Below are positions 36,300 to 50,093 of a DNA stretch of 64,000 bases, in pieces. Both the position numbers and the translations under genes were made by a program. The stretch is from contig NC_092019.1 in the NCBI RefSeq assembly GCF_042242105.1, forward strand, positions 22,496,828-22,560,827, given 5' to 3'. Within the stretch, counting starts at the first letter, position 1. Each line of letters starts with the position of its first letter. Under the pieces are notes generated by a model. It made no database searches and was not told the origin of the DNA. It saw only the letters and a list, made by a program, of their open reading frames with translations. This DNA is from Pempheris klunzingeri (Eukaryota; Chordata; Actinopteri; Acropomatiformes; Pempheridae).

Positions 36300-37450
36300 C
36301 AGTTCTACCAGCATTATGTGTGAGCTCCAAGGGGCCAGCTGTCTCCCCCGTAATTAGCGAAGCTGTACAGGAGCAGGTGTTTCATGGCACACTGTGGCTG
36401 TGACCCCAAGTTGGAGGTCACGCCTAGCCCCCTTTCTTTCTCCCTTTTCTTCAGTTTTCATGTCTCCCCCTGCTTACAGTTCGATCGTTTGCTTTCGAAG
36501 GCCTCTCTGAGTGGGGCGTATTGTCTGCGCCCGGCAGCGGCGTGGGCTGCAGAGAGCTCGGACACGGCCTGGATCTACTCATTGATAATTAGGCAAATGG
36601 GTTGGTCCAGGTGCGGACCGTGTGGGGACTGTATGAGGGGTAGGACGGGGTCCCGCAGTGAGCCCCTCGCTGCCCCACCCCACTGTTAAAAGCACAGAGG
36701 GGGCTGGATGGTCTGGATGCAGCTGGGCGAACTGGACCCCCTCCTTCCACTCCCTCTTGCCCATTCCTCCCCCCTTTTTTCCTCTCCTTTTCTGCAGCTC
36801 TATCCCTACTGGGGAGAGGGGGCCTCTTTTGTCCCAAAACACACACACACACACAAAATTTGAAAGACACTAGCTGAATTTGGCAGCGCCTGTGAAATGA
36901 GGCGAGGCTTAGGAGCAAAATAAATTATCTACAGTTATCAGGGGACACACCAGTTACCTGTTTTCAATGTTAATGCCACACAATTTGCCGTGCACCCTTT
37001 CCAAGCGCTGAAAACGTACGTGCTCACCTACAAAACAAAGATTGCGTGATCTTATCATACAGGGTGCAGCATTCACCCCCCCCCCCCCCCCCCCCCCCCC
37101 CCCGCGCACCCACCCACTCCCAAACTGCACCGCCCTGAAATCTGGAAGGGGTCCTGTTGGTGTGACAGCGCCAGTGCAGACCGTGTCAGCCTGCTACTGT
37201 ATGGGACATCCTGCAGCTGCCCCTTCACTGTGGACACCCAAGCTTCAGCCAATGGCAGCCCCCCCCCTCCCCGCTTTGAGCTTCCAGAATGAAATCAGAC
37301 AATTGTAATTGACAGGAAAGCAGAGGAAACGCCCCATTTAACCAGCACTCATGCTGAATCAAATTACACACCCTCTGCGTCTGCCTTAGCCCGAGCCTGG
37401 GGATTTCAGAGGGCTAGAGGAGAGCGGATGGGGGTAGGGATTAAAGCTGT
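36300..37450. promoter_or_regulatory. Candidate conserved non-coding block downstream of mex3a
   Basis: GC-richer than its surroundings and repeat-poor. It contains CATTGATAATTAGGC (homeodomain core, about 36,577), a CCAAT box at 37,249-37,253, and CAATTGTAATTGACAGG with a MEIS-type TGACAG at 37,310-37,315. It may be 3' UTR sequence, an enhancer, or both. Confidence 0.35.
37076..37103. repeat. Poly-C homopolymer (28 C)
   Basis: An uninterrupted run of C followed by CGCGCACC. On the mex3a transcript it would be a poly(C) tract of the kind bound by PCBP/hnRNP K proteins; it is also error-prone in assemblies. Confidence 0.95.
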
Positions 37451-40400
37451 TGAATGATAGGGGAGGGGGGGGGGCCTTATATTGGCTGAGGAAAAAGAGA
37501 AGCATGCTCCAAAAAACATGAAACCTTGAAGATCTAGCAATTCTATTGATCATTCAAGTTTTGCAGCGAGTTTTGAGTAGTTGTCACATGTGGACAACTA
37601 GTGATGACGGAGACCACCGGCCATTCAGCAGGCCTCTCTCGTGTTGTTGTACTGGAGAACAATTCAACTCGGCTTCTGTCTCAAAACGTAATTAGCAATT
37701 ACAAACTGTGTCTTCTAGGCCACAAAGACCCCTCTTTAAAAAAAAAAAAAAAGCAGAAGAAGAAAAAAACCATACAAGGCAGACCACTCGCATTATGTGT
37801 GGACTGCAGGGAAAGCACTGTACTTGCCAAAAGTACCCTGAAATCTATCAGATGTAGAAATAAAGAATAGTTGTGATTTTTATGGATGAGGACATTGCAC
37901 AGTGGTTTGGCCGAAGCTTTCAACGTCAAATTCAAGACAGTATGACACTGTCCTTTGACCTTAGTATTTTTGTTATTTTGTTTTCTGCCTTAATATTTTT
38001 TATTAAAATCTTGCCATTACTTGGGCATACAAGGTAGCAACTATTGCCTTTGATAGTACCGCCCCCTAAAACAACTTTTTAAAGTACTTATTTTTGGAGA
38101 AAAGAATGTGAATCAAACTGCTTGGGTGGGGATAAGAGGGATTCAGGAAATTAGGCTCTCAAAACACTTTACGTAAAATATAAAGTAGAGCACCTTATTA
38201 CAAAACATGCGCATTTGATTAATACCAAACCGACCACTGATGGTGAAATACATTTCGTAGAATCTGAAAGACATGCACATAAGGATTCCCTATCATTTTT
38301 TTGTATTATGGTGGTTCTTGTTCTTCTTAATGCTACAGTAGTACTAGTGGTGATTTGGGAGGCCTCTCGTCCATTCAGTCAGTGCTGATCACTTTTGAGT
38401 TTTGCACTGGTTTAATGAAGAGAGGGCTTACTGGAGATTCTCCCTGTTTAGACGCTGTATAAGTTAACGAGTATTGTAGTTTATGGGAAAGCACTCTGAG
38501 CATCTATGTAAATACAGTATGTGTGTTGGTTACGAACATCGAGACAAAGGCCCGCTTCCAGTGAGGTTTTGATTATTTTTACAGACTGAGGGTGTCATTG
38601 TCAATGTGATAGCATATGGAATTCAAAATGTTTCCGAGTTGTAGGGAGAGTAAATCTTTTATATATGCGCCCCGTCATCCTTTTGACTATAATAGTATAT
38701 TAGATAGATCCATACATTTTAAGAAATATTATTTAAACTGATTAACTTAGTATTTCATCCAAATATATAGATGAGAAATTAACCAGACACTACTATAAAC
38801 TGTAATATGAATATCCTTTATGAAGTCGCTGATGTATAAATCCACTCTCAAATAAAAACTCGAATGAATAGTACGTGTTATAACCTTACCCCTAATGAAT
38901 AAATCAGTTTCTATGTATATTAGGATGAAAAGCAATAATAGGACTATACTGGGACAATAAACACAGGAGCCTGCTTAGTCAGTTCTTTAAATAATATTCT
39001 TTTCAGAAATTGACCTTGATTATTAGGATAATACTGCCTGCATTGCATTTCTGTCTCATATCTGCTTGAAATTCATTATGCCAGTGTAGAAACAGAGATA
39101 TAATTAATTAGTAACAGTTTCAGGATAAGTAATTGTTCTTGTTGTGTTCATCAGGGTCTTAGACATTTGATTGCTTAATTTTTTTTTCCGTTGAATATCA
39201 ATTAGATCACAGGGTGGCTCGAGACAAACTTGAGGACTCCTTCTTCTGCGTGGCACTGAAGTGATCAGAGTGCAGTTTCTGTGACTGAGAGGAAATCTCA
39301 TTGTGCTGTAAAAGTGATCCCTCAAGTGTAAACAAACAACGAGGCCAGAGTGCGAGCGCCGAGGTCTACCCAGTTTGTTAAAAAGCAGCAGCTGGTGACT
39401 TAACTTATGACAGACTGATGTCTCGAAGGCTTTGGTCAAAAACGTACACACAGCAGTGAGAAGTAGGGCATAGGACAACACGATGTGATGTAGTGCACCA
39501 GCCACTCTCCTACTGCAGTCATGTTGTCCACGTGAAGAGCTTTGATCCTTAACACTCATTATTCTTAGTTAAACTACATACAGGGACACACATGGTGCTT
39601 ACAGCATATCTTAAGATGATTTCTGTTTACATAGCGATGAGACGTTTCTGATTTCATGGCTGTATTTGATACTTGTTTTGCACCTACTTTTCATCTGTAT
39701 TGTTTTTGAGAGAAAAGGGTCAGACATAGCCAAAGAACAAAACGCAAGGAGAAGACATGAGCTAACGCATCACTTGAGTTCACTTATTTCAGCATCAAAA
39801 TCAGCTTGGTTTAGAGTTTATTGAATCGGGATTATTTAGAAATAATCACATAGCTAGAATTACTCTGTTTACCCAAAAGTCTTACAGGCCACTCAGTCGA
39901 TATCTGTGAAATGAAGGCATATCATGTTTCAGTGTTGTAAGATTAGTTTAATACTACAGAGGCGCCGGTAACAGACTTACTTCTCCCCAAAGAGATCAGC
40001 TTAAAGCACACCCTGGCACTTACGCAGTCCTTTTAGTAGTTTTCTATTGTCCTGGTTAGGTTGTTGGGAGAAAAACAGTCCAGGGAATGTCTTAATCTCT
40101 CTGACAAAACCTGATGATGTTAAGAATTTGAGATAAAAAGGGACTGCCCAAGTAATTTAAGAATTTAAAAAAATAGGCAGAGATGGAATTGTGTTGACAA
40201 TGACAAGTCAGTGGAAACTCACGCTGAATTCCTAGTTTTTAAGACCCTCAGAGTTGACGGTAAGGAATTACGTTTCGATGTAAACAAGGCGGCAGTGTAG
40301 TAGTGAACAAAACAACACTGTGGTTTTAGTTAATATCCTTTAGAGAGCCATTAACTGTATCCTTAAGTTTAACTGCATGTTAGTAAAATATAGTACAGTA

Positions 40401-42267
40401 GGTAAGATTTATCAGAAAAAAGTTAAGATCGCATAAAGAATTCATCAGCCTGATACCTAAAGTGTATAAGAAGCTTTAAGACCTTAAAGTGAACATCGGT
40501 TTAAAATCATATATTTACCGTGTAGTTTAACTAATTGATACATAAAGTTTAATTATGATTCTTAAGAATATGCTAAGATGTAAGTTTCATTTGTCCAACT
40601 CACCCAATATGAAATACTTTTTTAATTCAGTGGTGCAACAAAGGGGTGGAGTGACACACAGTGACATTTGATTCATTAAGTTCTTGTTAGTATTATTTAC
40701 AATATTGTATTAAGCTTACTATTATAGTAATGGTAGAAACTGTTGATGTTTTTCTTCTCTTGATATGAAAAGGTCTTTATGCATTTATGTAGGATCCCTT
40801 TTAAGGAGTGATAGGAAATCCTTATTTTCAATGGATGCACTTAAGCAATTGTACCAACCTGTCTAAATCACACATTGAGCAAGTAATGCATTTGAATGTA
40901 AAAAAAAAAAAGAAAAAAAAAAAAAAAAGACCACTCAACTCGATGCACTCCTTATGCTTACTGTTGTCAATTTACAATTGAGCTTTAAGTTTTTGTTTGT
41001 TTTTTTTTTGGAAAAGGATTTGCGACAGGTTTTCAACGTAGACTATATTTGAGTTCTTCCACATACATTTATAGAAAGTAACTTAAAATGAATTAAAAAA
41101 AAAACATATTACAATTTCTCAAATCTATTTTGCTAACATGGGTTATTATTTCATAGAAAGCAGAGGAAAAAAAAGTCAGTATCTGGATGTTATTTATGAA
41201 AAGTAAAAAAAAAAAAAATGAAGCAACATATTTATGAGTAACCTCAAGACATTTTGTTTTTTAATTAAAATTACAAGAAGTTAATATATTTCTAAACACA
41301 GGGAAGTCAGTTTCTACTAATAAGTAAAATGAGAAAAGAGGTTTAGAAGTTTTATTTATGTAAGTTATGGGCGCTCGCCTTTCCCTCATACTTCATTGTG
41401 AATGAAGTAAACGGAACGACAGTGCCTCATAGCTTAAATTTTAACTTCAGACATGCACTACTACAACACCAGTGCATTCACAATGGAATAATTACAGAAA
41501 ATAATATAATATTTTTTAGAATTTGGAGATATTTTAGTCACAGAGCATCAATTTTGTGCCTCAATTATATATTTTTCCTGCATCAGCATTCTTTGTGCAG
41601 TGCTGCTTGCTGTAACCCCTTCCCCCCCTTCAACTAACCCCATGTTACTGACTGAAACACATAGCTCATTTCCTCTGTAATCTAAACTCGCTTTTACTTA
41701 TCAAACGTATAAAACATGTTACGACTGCAACGCTTGGAATGAATGAGGCAGCTGTGACCCTCCCGCCTATAGGGCCACACATAACTTGTACACACTTTCA
41801 TTCAAACATTTTCTACATCTACTACTCAGACAGTTTGTGATCACTAACGACAGAGCATAATCAGCTTAAAGAGAGCCTTTACGAGAGACTTTTCCCTAAT
41901 GTCTTCATTAGGTGAAGTGTGCAGATCGAGAGGAGGCATCTAGGAGAGGACAACAGCGCACTGTGTAGTAGATCTATGTAACTAGATGCACACATATACA
42001 CACAACAGATTCATTACCGTACTAGTTTGCATGTATGTTGTATGGTCACTTAGACAGGAGAAATAGCGCAGGGCCTGGGTGTTATCCTTTAACATCAGGA
42101 CACTTGGGCTGTTTCTCCTCTGTAGATTTTCATAGTTGGAGTCTCTTTGGAAACTGGAAAGTTGACATGAGTTTGGAGCCAGGCAAGGAGATCATTTCAG
42201 TCCCCACATCAAAGTTGGATTTTGTATTCTCAGTTACCTGTTGATGATGAAAGACTGTTTGCACCTC

Positions 42268-42308
42268 ATATATATATATATGTGTATATATATATATGTA
42301 TATATATT
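42268..42308. repeat. (TA)n microsatellite
   Basis: Alternating TA with one TGTG interruption. Confidence 0.95.
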
Positions 42309-42881
42309 AACTTGAAGTTCTCAGTTGTGTGAGAGTTGATACAGTTTTAAAAGAACACTTGATAAAAACACTACAATGGCACATTTGCTGCTGCACGTCA
42401 AAGATGGGGACTGAAGTGACGCTTGCTGGTGAAACTCGCAACCTTTTCCAAAGAGGCCAATACAGTCTGACAGTTTGTCTATGGTAGCGTTTCCAATTTT
42501 TCCAGCACAGTAGAGGTGTTTCATACCGGTCTAATAGTGGTCGTAGTGCATTAGTTTTTGGGCCAGCATCACCTGGCAGTAGTTTCTGGTTTCTCTGTGA
42601 ACATTGAAAGAGGGTAGCCAGTGTGGCCCTCTGTGGCTGACAGTCAACTTTGATGGATGGAAAAAAAAAAAGAAAAAAAAAAAAGAAGTCTTTGAACTCT
42701 GTTACAGTATGCCATGCCGTTTACGAGGCATGTGATATTGCAGGTTTATTTGTTATAGCACATGTTTTTTTGTGAATTACATTTTTTGGAGACATTTTTA
42801 TTATTATTATTGTATCTGCGCCATGTTAGTTCTGGTTCTTTGTTATTTTTCCAAGATTCAAGATGTATTGTAAATGTTTCT

Positions 42882-42887
42882 AATAAA
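42882..42887 (+). terminator. mex3a: Distal poly(A) signal of mex3a
   Basis: AATAAA in TTTCTAATAAAACAAAAATG, preceded by UGUAAAU-type and U-rich sequence and followed 35-50 bp later by TGTCTTTTTTTGTTTGAGG, a good U/GU-rich downstream element. This is the most convincing plus-strand transcript end in the window. Confidence 0.6.
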
Positions 42888-43179
42888 ACAAAAATGAAAT
42901 GATCTCCAATTGAAACCAAATGTCTTTTTTTGTTTGAGGTTAGTTTTTTATTGCTAAATTGATCTTTTTGATGATAATTTGACTAATTAATCCCAGTGAT
43001 GAGAGGAACAGTATCATCTTCCAGCAAATGTGTTTGCGTTATCAAAAAGTGGAAAGTCTGAATGAAATAATTCTGAATTCAATATTCTGTGATCACCTAA
43101 TTTGCTAACCTGATTCGCTAATGAAGTGGCCAGCTTCTTTAATTGTTTAAAAACAGCTTGCTTAAAAGACATGAGAAGA

Positions 43180-44897
43180 GGCAGGCTATAACAAATGAGA
43201 TTTATTTATACATATGCAGTCCAAATATACATATATTAGAATAAATGTTAAAAAGCCCTAACCTACACCACCCAGTTTAAGACCTGTGAAGTCAACAGAA
43301 GTCAGTGTTGATGTGGAAACACATCAGCAGGATAAACACCATCTGTGTGCATAACCTTTGGATTTAATTAAGCCCCTCCTAACACTACCATCCTTTCTCC
43401 TTTTCCTCCTCTATTAAACTATTAGATACTAACAAACCCAATCCTGGCTCCTGAATACAACCCCCGCCCCCTCCACAGGAAATAAAGACAAGTGAGAGCA
43501 AGGGCAGACCTCAGGGAGATCCCAGAAGGCAGAGTCCTGTTCCAGTTACATACAGTGTAGAGAAAGACAGAAAGGAGTAGGTGAGCAGGCAGTGGAGGAT
43601 TTCACTTACAGTAAAACAAGCCATCTCGGGTACATCAGAGACCACAGGAGCAGGGCAGGGCTGAGTGCCCTCACTACCTCATCCCCTGAAACATTATCCA
43701 TCCATCTATCCATCTATCCCAGCTAGCAGGCAGCAGCAGCAATAGCACAGGGTTGTCCATGCATTTAAACCGATTCCCTGACCTCTCCCACTACACCGAA
43801 CGGTTCGGGACAGGGGTGAAACAGTCATCAGCAGAGCCAATGTGTCTATCCCACCGACATGCGATGCAGCCATCCCATCTCATTTAGAGTTAATGCTGTG
43901 CAAAACTTGCAAGAGCATGACTCATCTGTGGAGTACAAAGTGTGCACAGAGCAGGAAAGCCTTCCAAACAAAGATCAAAAGCTATCAAAAAGAAATAACA
44001 TGTCACTGTTTGGGAGGGATGTTATTGCTCTGAGTGGTCTGGTGGAACACAACCTGAACCAAGCAGCTTCAACCAAATTCCTGCATGTGCATTTAGGAGA
44101 AATGACTCAAAGCCCTTGCTCCTCCATTAGTGAGGGGTAGCTGTCTTTACAAGCTTCTTCACAAAGAGACACGATGGTGGGCAAAGCAAAAGCATCAAAA
44201 AGCAAGAAGGCTCCCTTTGCTGCGAAGCGACCAGTGTGGAAAATCTCAACCAATTAGTGTTAAATTGCAAACCCTTTGGCCAAACAAGATCTAGTGTTCA
44301 ATAAATATTGTAAGGGACATTTTTTTTGTAAATATTATACATTCAGGGAAAATGGAAATGACAGTGGTGACAGAGGGGTTTGCAGTTCAGTCTTTTGAAT
44401 GTGGATTTTATTGCCCAATATCCTGGTCATGGGGAACTGAGGGAAAAGCATTTACTGACTTGTAAAACAGAGCGTTCAAAAGGAGACGGTTTGCAAAGAC
44501 AGAAATCGTGATGGGATACAAAAGGGAGCTTATAATGTGTTAAATTTTTCATTAGACGGTGAATCTGTTCTGATCATGTACCTTAATGCACTGGTTACAG
44601 TGCATCTCATCTGTCTTCTTCCCATTTAAACTGACCTGCCCTCATGCCCACCCCCCCAACCCCCTCTGCTTATCTAAACTTCTTGACTATCCCTCCTTCA
44701 CTGGTCCCCTTCATTCTTCATACTTTATTAAGTTTTCTTGACCAGACAATGGACAAATCCTCCCCAGTACAAGTGTCCTTGTGCAAGATGGTTCGCTCTA
44801 CCTGCCTCTCCATTGTCCCTGTCCATCTGTCTGTCTCTGTCTATCTGGCTGTTTCTCCAATTGCCTGGAGGTGAAGGAGGTCGTCAGTGGTAAGGTC
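43180..44897 (-). other. rab11al: Probable 3' UTR of the rab11a-like gene
   Basis: Runs from the stop codon to a minus-strand AATAAA at 43,201-43,206 (TATAAATAAATCTC). Another AATAAA lies at 44,407-44,412 and could give a shorter form. No gene is seen in it. The proposed end leaves about 280 bp to the mex3a end, so the two genes converge. Confidence 0.45.
43201..43206 (-). terminator. rab11al: Poly(A) signal candidate for rab11a-like
   Basis: AATAAA on the minus strand about 1.7 kb after the stop codon. Confidence 0.4.
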
Positions 44898-45037
44898 TCA
44901 GTTGGTCTGGCAGCAGACACCCTTATTGGCTGAGTTTTGGGTGGGTTCAACGGTGATGGGCACTACATTGGAGGCTGGTGAGAAGTCTGAGTCGCTTCGC
45001 CCTGACATCTGCCTCTGTGACACGATGTTGTAGATGG
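44898..45037 (-). CDS. rab11al: Rab11a-like GTPase, coding exon 5
   Basis: Encodes the hypervariable tail from AIYNIVSQRQMSGR to the stop. SPASNVVPI resembles the Rab11A tail (SPSNNVVPI) more than the Rab11B tail. It ends VCCQTN, with the adjacent cysteines that are geranylgeranylated for membrane attachment (Rab11A ends QCCQNI). The acceptor is CATCACAG|CC. The Glu found before IYRIV in human Rab11A/B is Ala here. With the other four exons the coding sequence is 651 nt, 216 residues, the same length as Rab11A. Confidence 0.93.
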
Positions 45038-46820
45038 CTGTGATGGAGAGAAGGGTGAAAGGGAATGAGTTATGTGTAGATGCATAAATCCAGCCAACAG
45101 TGGAACATATTGTGATAAGGACAAACAGCATGGCAAAACTGAACAACAACTGTTCTATCCAGACTTCTGGCAGCAGCGACGGATTCTTTCCATCCTAAAC
45201 TGGCATCGTTATGTCATGTGGCAGTACCAAGTCTCATCTTAGGCATTCCCCGAACCTACAATATGCAATGCATTTTACATTTAAACTGCAATACCTAAAG
45301 AAATATTATATGAAATATATACAATATAATAATATTATATTGTGGGTCTTTCTTCTGTGACTCTGCATTATCATGCTGGTAAGCAGCAAATACAATAAAG
45401 TTAGATATTTAGCAGACGAGAGCTGCTCAAACACCCAGCTGAGGCTCAGTGTGTGTTTTTTTGCAGTTTATCTGTGACCAGCATTTTCCCTTCAATGCAT
45501 TTCTGAATGCCATTTGGCTAAACTTTGGCTTAGATGCCAAAGTGTGGTCAATTGATCAACTTGAGAGAGCAGAGCAGGACAGGTGCAAACATTGCTCTGA
45601 CTTACTGTTGCATACTGCCTCTTTAACTCCAAACTACAGCCAGATGTGGAACAAAACAGTCCTGAAATAAAAACTGCCTATGAAGCAAAAAAGTTTAAAG
45701 CAAAACAAAACTCCTGGCTGACTGTGACGTGACACGTCAGGTGGTGAAACAATGACTCACTGCTACAGACCCTTCACAGCACCAAGTGCTGTGCCTATAC
45801 AGACAAACCACCAGGCTGACCCTTCTGACCTAGGATCTGTCTGCTGTTGATATCCACACATGTGACGTCTTCTCTGCTCCACTGGGTCTGAAGCTCAGAT
45901 CATACCAGCCTGCAAAAGCACTGCTAACTTCCTCTCTTCTCCTCCCTTAATGAGCTAATTGTTCATGTTGGCTCAATGCAGCTTGCTCGTCTGAAGTTTT
46001 TATGAATTAGAAATTACCAATACAGCTGTGGTTTGTGCATGACTCAAACAGGTCAAGCAGGGGCATCTGGGAACTGAACATGGAACAGAGGCAGAACAGC
46101 AAGTGGCACATACTTGCAGACTGATAGCCCCAGGAGCAGTTGAAGTGGAAGCACCACTCAATGTTGGATTGTCCCTTTTGGCACTCCAGGGGTTGACTCA
46201 GTCACAACAATTGCTTTTTTCTCCGTTTACCAAATCTCCAACATCAAATGCACTTGTTAGCGTGGCTATATGCCCCCAGGGGAAATTGCTCATAGACATT
46301 TACCTGAGAAAACATATCTGTGAACCAGTAACAGAGTTTCTTTCTTGAACAGATGCATCTGGTGCAGTGGGTCAAAGTGGATTTGTGACCACAAACACAG
46401 ATTCTTAGTGGTTTGCTGGCAATGAACTATCTTCATGAGCAGCTCTCACCAGGACTGACTTGCTGAGTGGTCTTTCAGTGTGCCAATTACCCATATTTTT
46501 GACCTTAAAAAAGATTCAGGGGGTATTCTCGCCACAGACTGCACATCAGTGTTGGGCATGGGGAACTGATGAGATGGATTTTGCTGCCATCTAGTGGCAG
46601 ACAATGGCTGTTATGTGCCAAACACTAACACCAAACACTGGATCGAAATGCAACACTTCAAGACAAATCAATATACAGTATGTACCGTATAAAGCATTAT
46701 CATTAGATGGCTTAGAGGCCTTAGACATCAGTGCCCTTCAGGATCAAATCCAATTTCAATCTGTGGCTTGATATGAACACTAAAAAAATGGCGAGAAATA
46801 AGCACCAATGGGAAACTCAC
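45038..46820 (-). other. rab11al: rab11a-like intron 4
   Basis: Donor ACAG|GTGAGT, acceptor ATCACAG. No gene or clear mobile element seen. Confidence 0.9.
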
Positions 46821-46901
46821 CTGTGAGAATTGTCTGGAAAGCTAGCTCCACATTAGAGGAGTCCAACGCTGATGTCTCCAGGAAAGACAAGCCATGCTTC
46901 T
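46821..46901 (-). CDS. rab11al: Rab11a-like GTPase, coding exon 4
   Basis: An 81-nt exon encoding [20 protein letters not shown] and on to FQTILT. ETSAL is the G5 guanine-binding motif of Rab GTPases. Acceptor TTTTGCAG|AG and donor CACAG|GTGAGT; both phases equal 1. The same exon length occurs in rab25. Confidence 0.94.
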
Positions 46902-47599
46902 CTGCAAAACACACAAGAACACAATGCCACAATGTGTTAGAAGCCTCCATCATTTTTAACTTTAATAACTACACTGAGCTGAGGTGTACTGCGCGGGCAT
47001 TAACACGGCACTGATTCAGCCATTGATTTCTTCTGCATAATGCACTCACTCCAGAGTTCTCCTCTGAAATGTAGTCATTTCAGCCGCTTCCTGTCTGATT
47101 GTTTACTGTGAACGGTTTTGTAATTATAGAAAGTTTAATGGGCTGTGTGACAGCTGACTGGTCTGCATGGCAATGCAGATTTACCATAAGTAAAGAATGT
47201 AATGGTTTACACTGTGATAAAAAAAAACTTTATGGAATATGGTCTGCTGGGTTAAAGGTTATACTAAATCTTATATGCATCACATATATATAAACAAAGG
47301 CAGGATTAATTTCGGTATTTTATTTGAATAACAAATTTACTTTTACACAATATGATTGATTGATATTGATCTAACTGACTTTGTTAATTTGTGTGTCCCA
47401 GTAGGTCATGACGGTGAAACAGTGACCCTGCATGCACAATACCCAGACCCTGAAAGTGAAACAGCTAAATGGAATTTGGCCATCATTATTTCTAAATTAT
47501 ACACCTCTGCATTTCCTACAAGTAAAAATATCTTTCAATCTACTTCGTATAACATGTCAGCTTCTTAATTGTGAGAGTTTCCTGCTTTTGCTCTTCTGA

Positions 47600-47755
47600 A
47601 CATATTATAGTGAAATGAATAGCTTTTGGGTTTAGGCCGTTGGTCAGACAAAACATTTGATTACATCACCTGTGGCCGTAGGACATTTTCATTGTTTTCT
47701 GATGCTTTAGAGACCAAGTAATAATAATGATTGATAGTGGAAATAATTGTTAATT
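47600..47755 (-). repeat. Fragment of the hAT-like 'TTGCAGCCCT' family
   Basis: Shows 'gcttttgggtttaggccgttggtcagacaaaaca', 'tttctgatgctttagagacca' and 'ggaaataattgttaattg', the minus-orientation second half of the family. Confidence 0.5.
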
Positions 47756-48775
47756 GAACCCATACACAATAGTATTCATTATGAATACTGCATCAATATA
47801 GTATATCAAGCAAATAAATCAATGTCAATTAATTTGGTGGTTAATCATCTACTTGTTTCAGTACTAATCATAAATCACTGTCATTTTCTCGATTTGTTCA
47901 TTCCTTGCAATCTGTATATTGCAGTTGCAAGCAGAAAGGAGATTATGAACAAAATCAAAATTTAGTATAACAGTATCACTATTCATAGAGGGGGTGATTG
48001 TCACATCGTGGTGCAAGTGAGACTGGTCTAGTGTTGTTGTAGTGTTCTTTGAGAAGAACCCTTTATGCATGGCATTATAATATACTTTGCATGGACGTGT
48101 ACGCCACATAGTCTTCATTGTAAAGTAGGCATCATAAATTAGGTCAGTGGTATAGAAATACAGTCAGTACCATCAGAAAGCACTAACTAGCAAAAACATT
48201 ATTTATCTAGCAACCAAAAACGTATTGCTTTGCTCTAATCAATCTAATCAACAGGACTACATGACAGTCCTAGCAGGGGCCATTACCAGTTAAAGCAGGA
48301 GAAACACTGATTCTGACACAAGCCAATAAACTCAAGGTCAGGAGTAAACACGTGGTTTAATCACTTTAAAATAATAACAGTGTCAAAAGGTTGATGATTA
48401 TACTTTCATTCCACTTCGGTGAACTGCAAGGCTGCCTAAAAAAAAATCTATGCGTTCTGAAAGAAAGCTTCTGACCTGTGCTGTGCTTTCTTACATGTAC
48501 TCAAACACATCCAAGCCAAGGACATATGTCATTTATGTAAAATGCCTTGCAGTATCACAGTGCAAACAATTCTGACTTGAATGAGTGCCCAAGACTGCTG
48601 TAAAAAACAGTACAAACTAAACGGAGAGGAAAATGATGACACGAGTATGAGCATTAATGAAAGTCACTGACTCGACATGCATGATATGTTATAAAGTATT
48701 TAAGGACCTACTTAAAAAGCTAGCAGGGCAGTCCATCTATGCTTATTATCAAAGATTTAACCTGGCAATAATCTA

Positions 48776-49897
<1,122 letters not shown>

Positions 49898-50093
49898 GCA
49901 GAAGTGATAGCTCGGTATCGCTCCTGTCCAGCGGTGTCCCAGATCTGAGCCTTGACAGTCTTGCCTTCTACCTGGATGCTGCGGGTGGCAAACTCCACCC
50001 CGATGGTGCTCTTGCTCTCCAGGTTGAATTCATTCCGGGTGAATCGGGACAGCAGGTTACTCTTCCCCACACCTGAGTCTCCAATCAACACCA
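49898..50093 (-). CDS. rab11al: Rab11a-like GTPase, coding exon 2
   Basis: A 196-nt exon encoding [18 protein letters not shown] (P-loop), then TTIGVEF-type switch I (here [11 protein letters not shown]), and switch [16 protein letters not shown] with the catalytic Gln retained. The sequence is nearly identical to human Rab11A over this exon. Rab11 acts on recycling endosomes, working with FIP adaptors and myosin V. Acceptor GCTGTAG|TG and donor TCTGC|GTGAGT (phase 2). Confidence 0.97.

Larger units (their letters stand above)
35026..42905 (+). other. mex3a: Probable long 3' UTR of mex3a
   Basis: After the stop codon the sequence is mostly AT-rich, nearly free of dispersed repeats, and has no other gene. 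Candidate poly(A) signals AATAAA occur at 36,165-36,170 and about 37,859; the strongest is at 42,882-42,887. If the last is used the 3' UTR is about 7.9 kb. A GC-richer, motif-dense block (36.3-37.45 kb) and a C homopolymer lie inside. Long 3' UTRs are known in the Mex-3 family. The true end needs RNA data. Confidence 0.45.
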
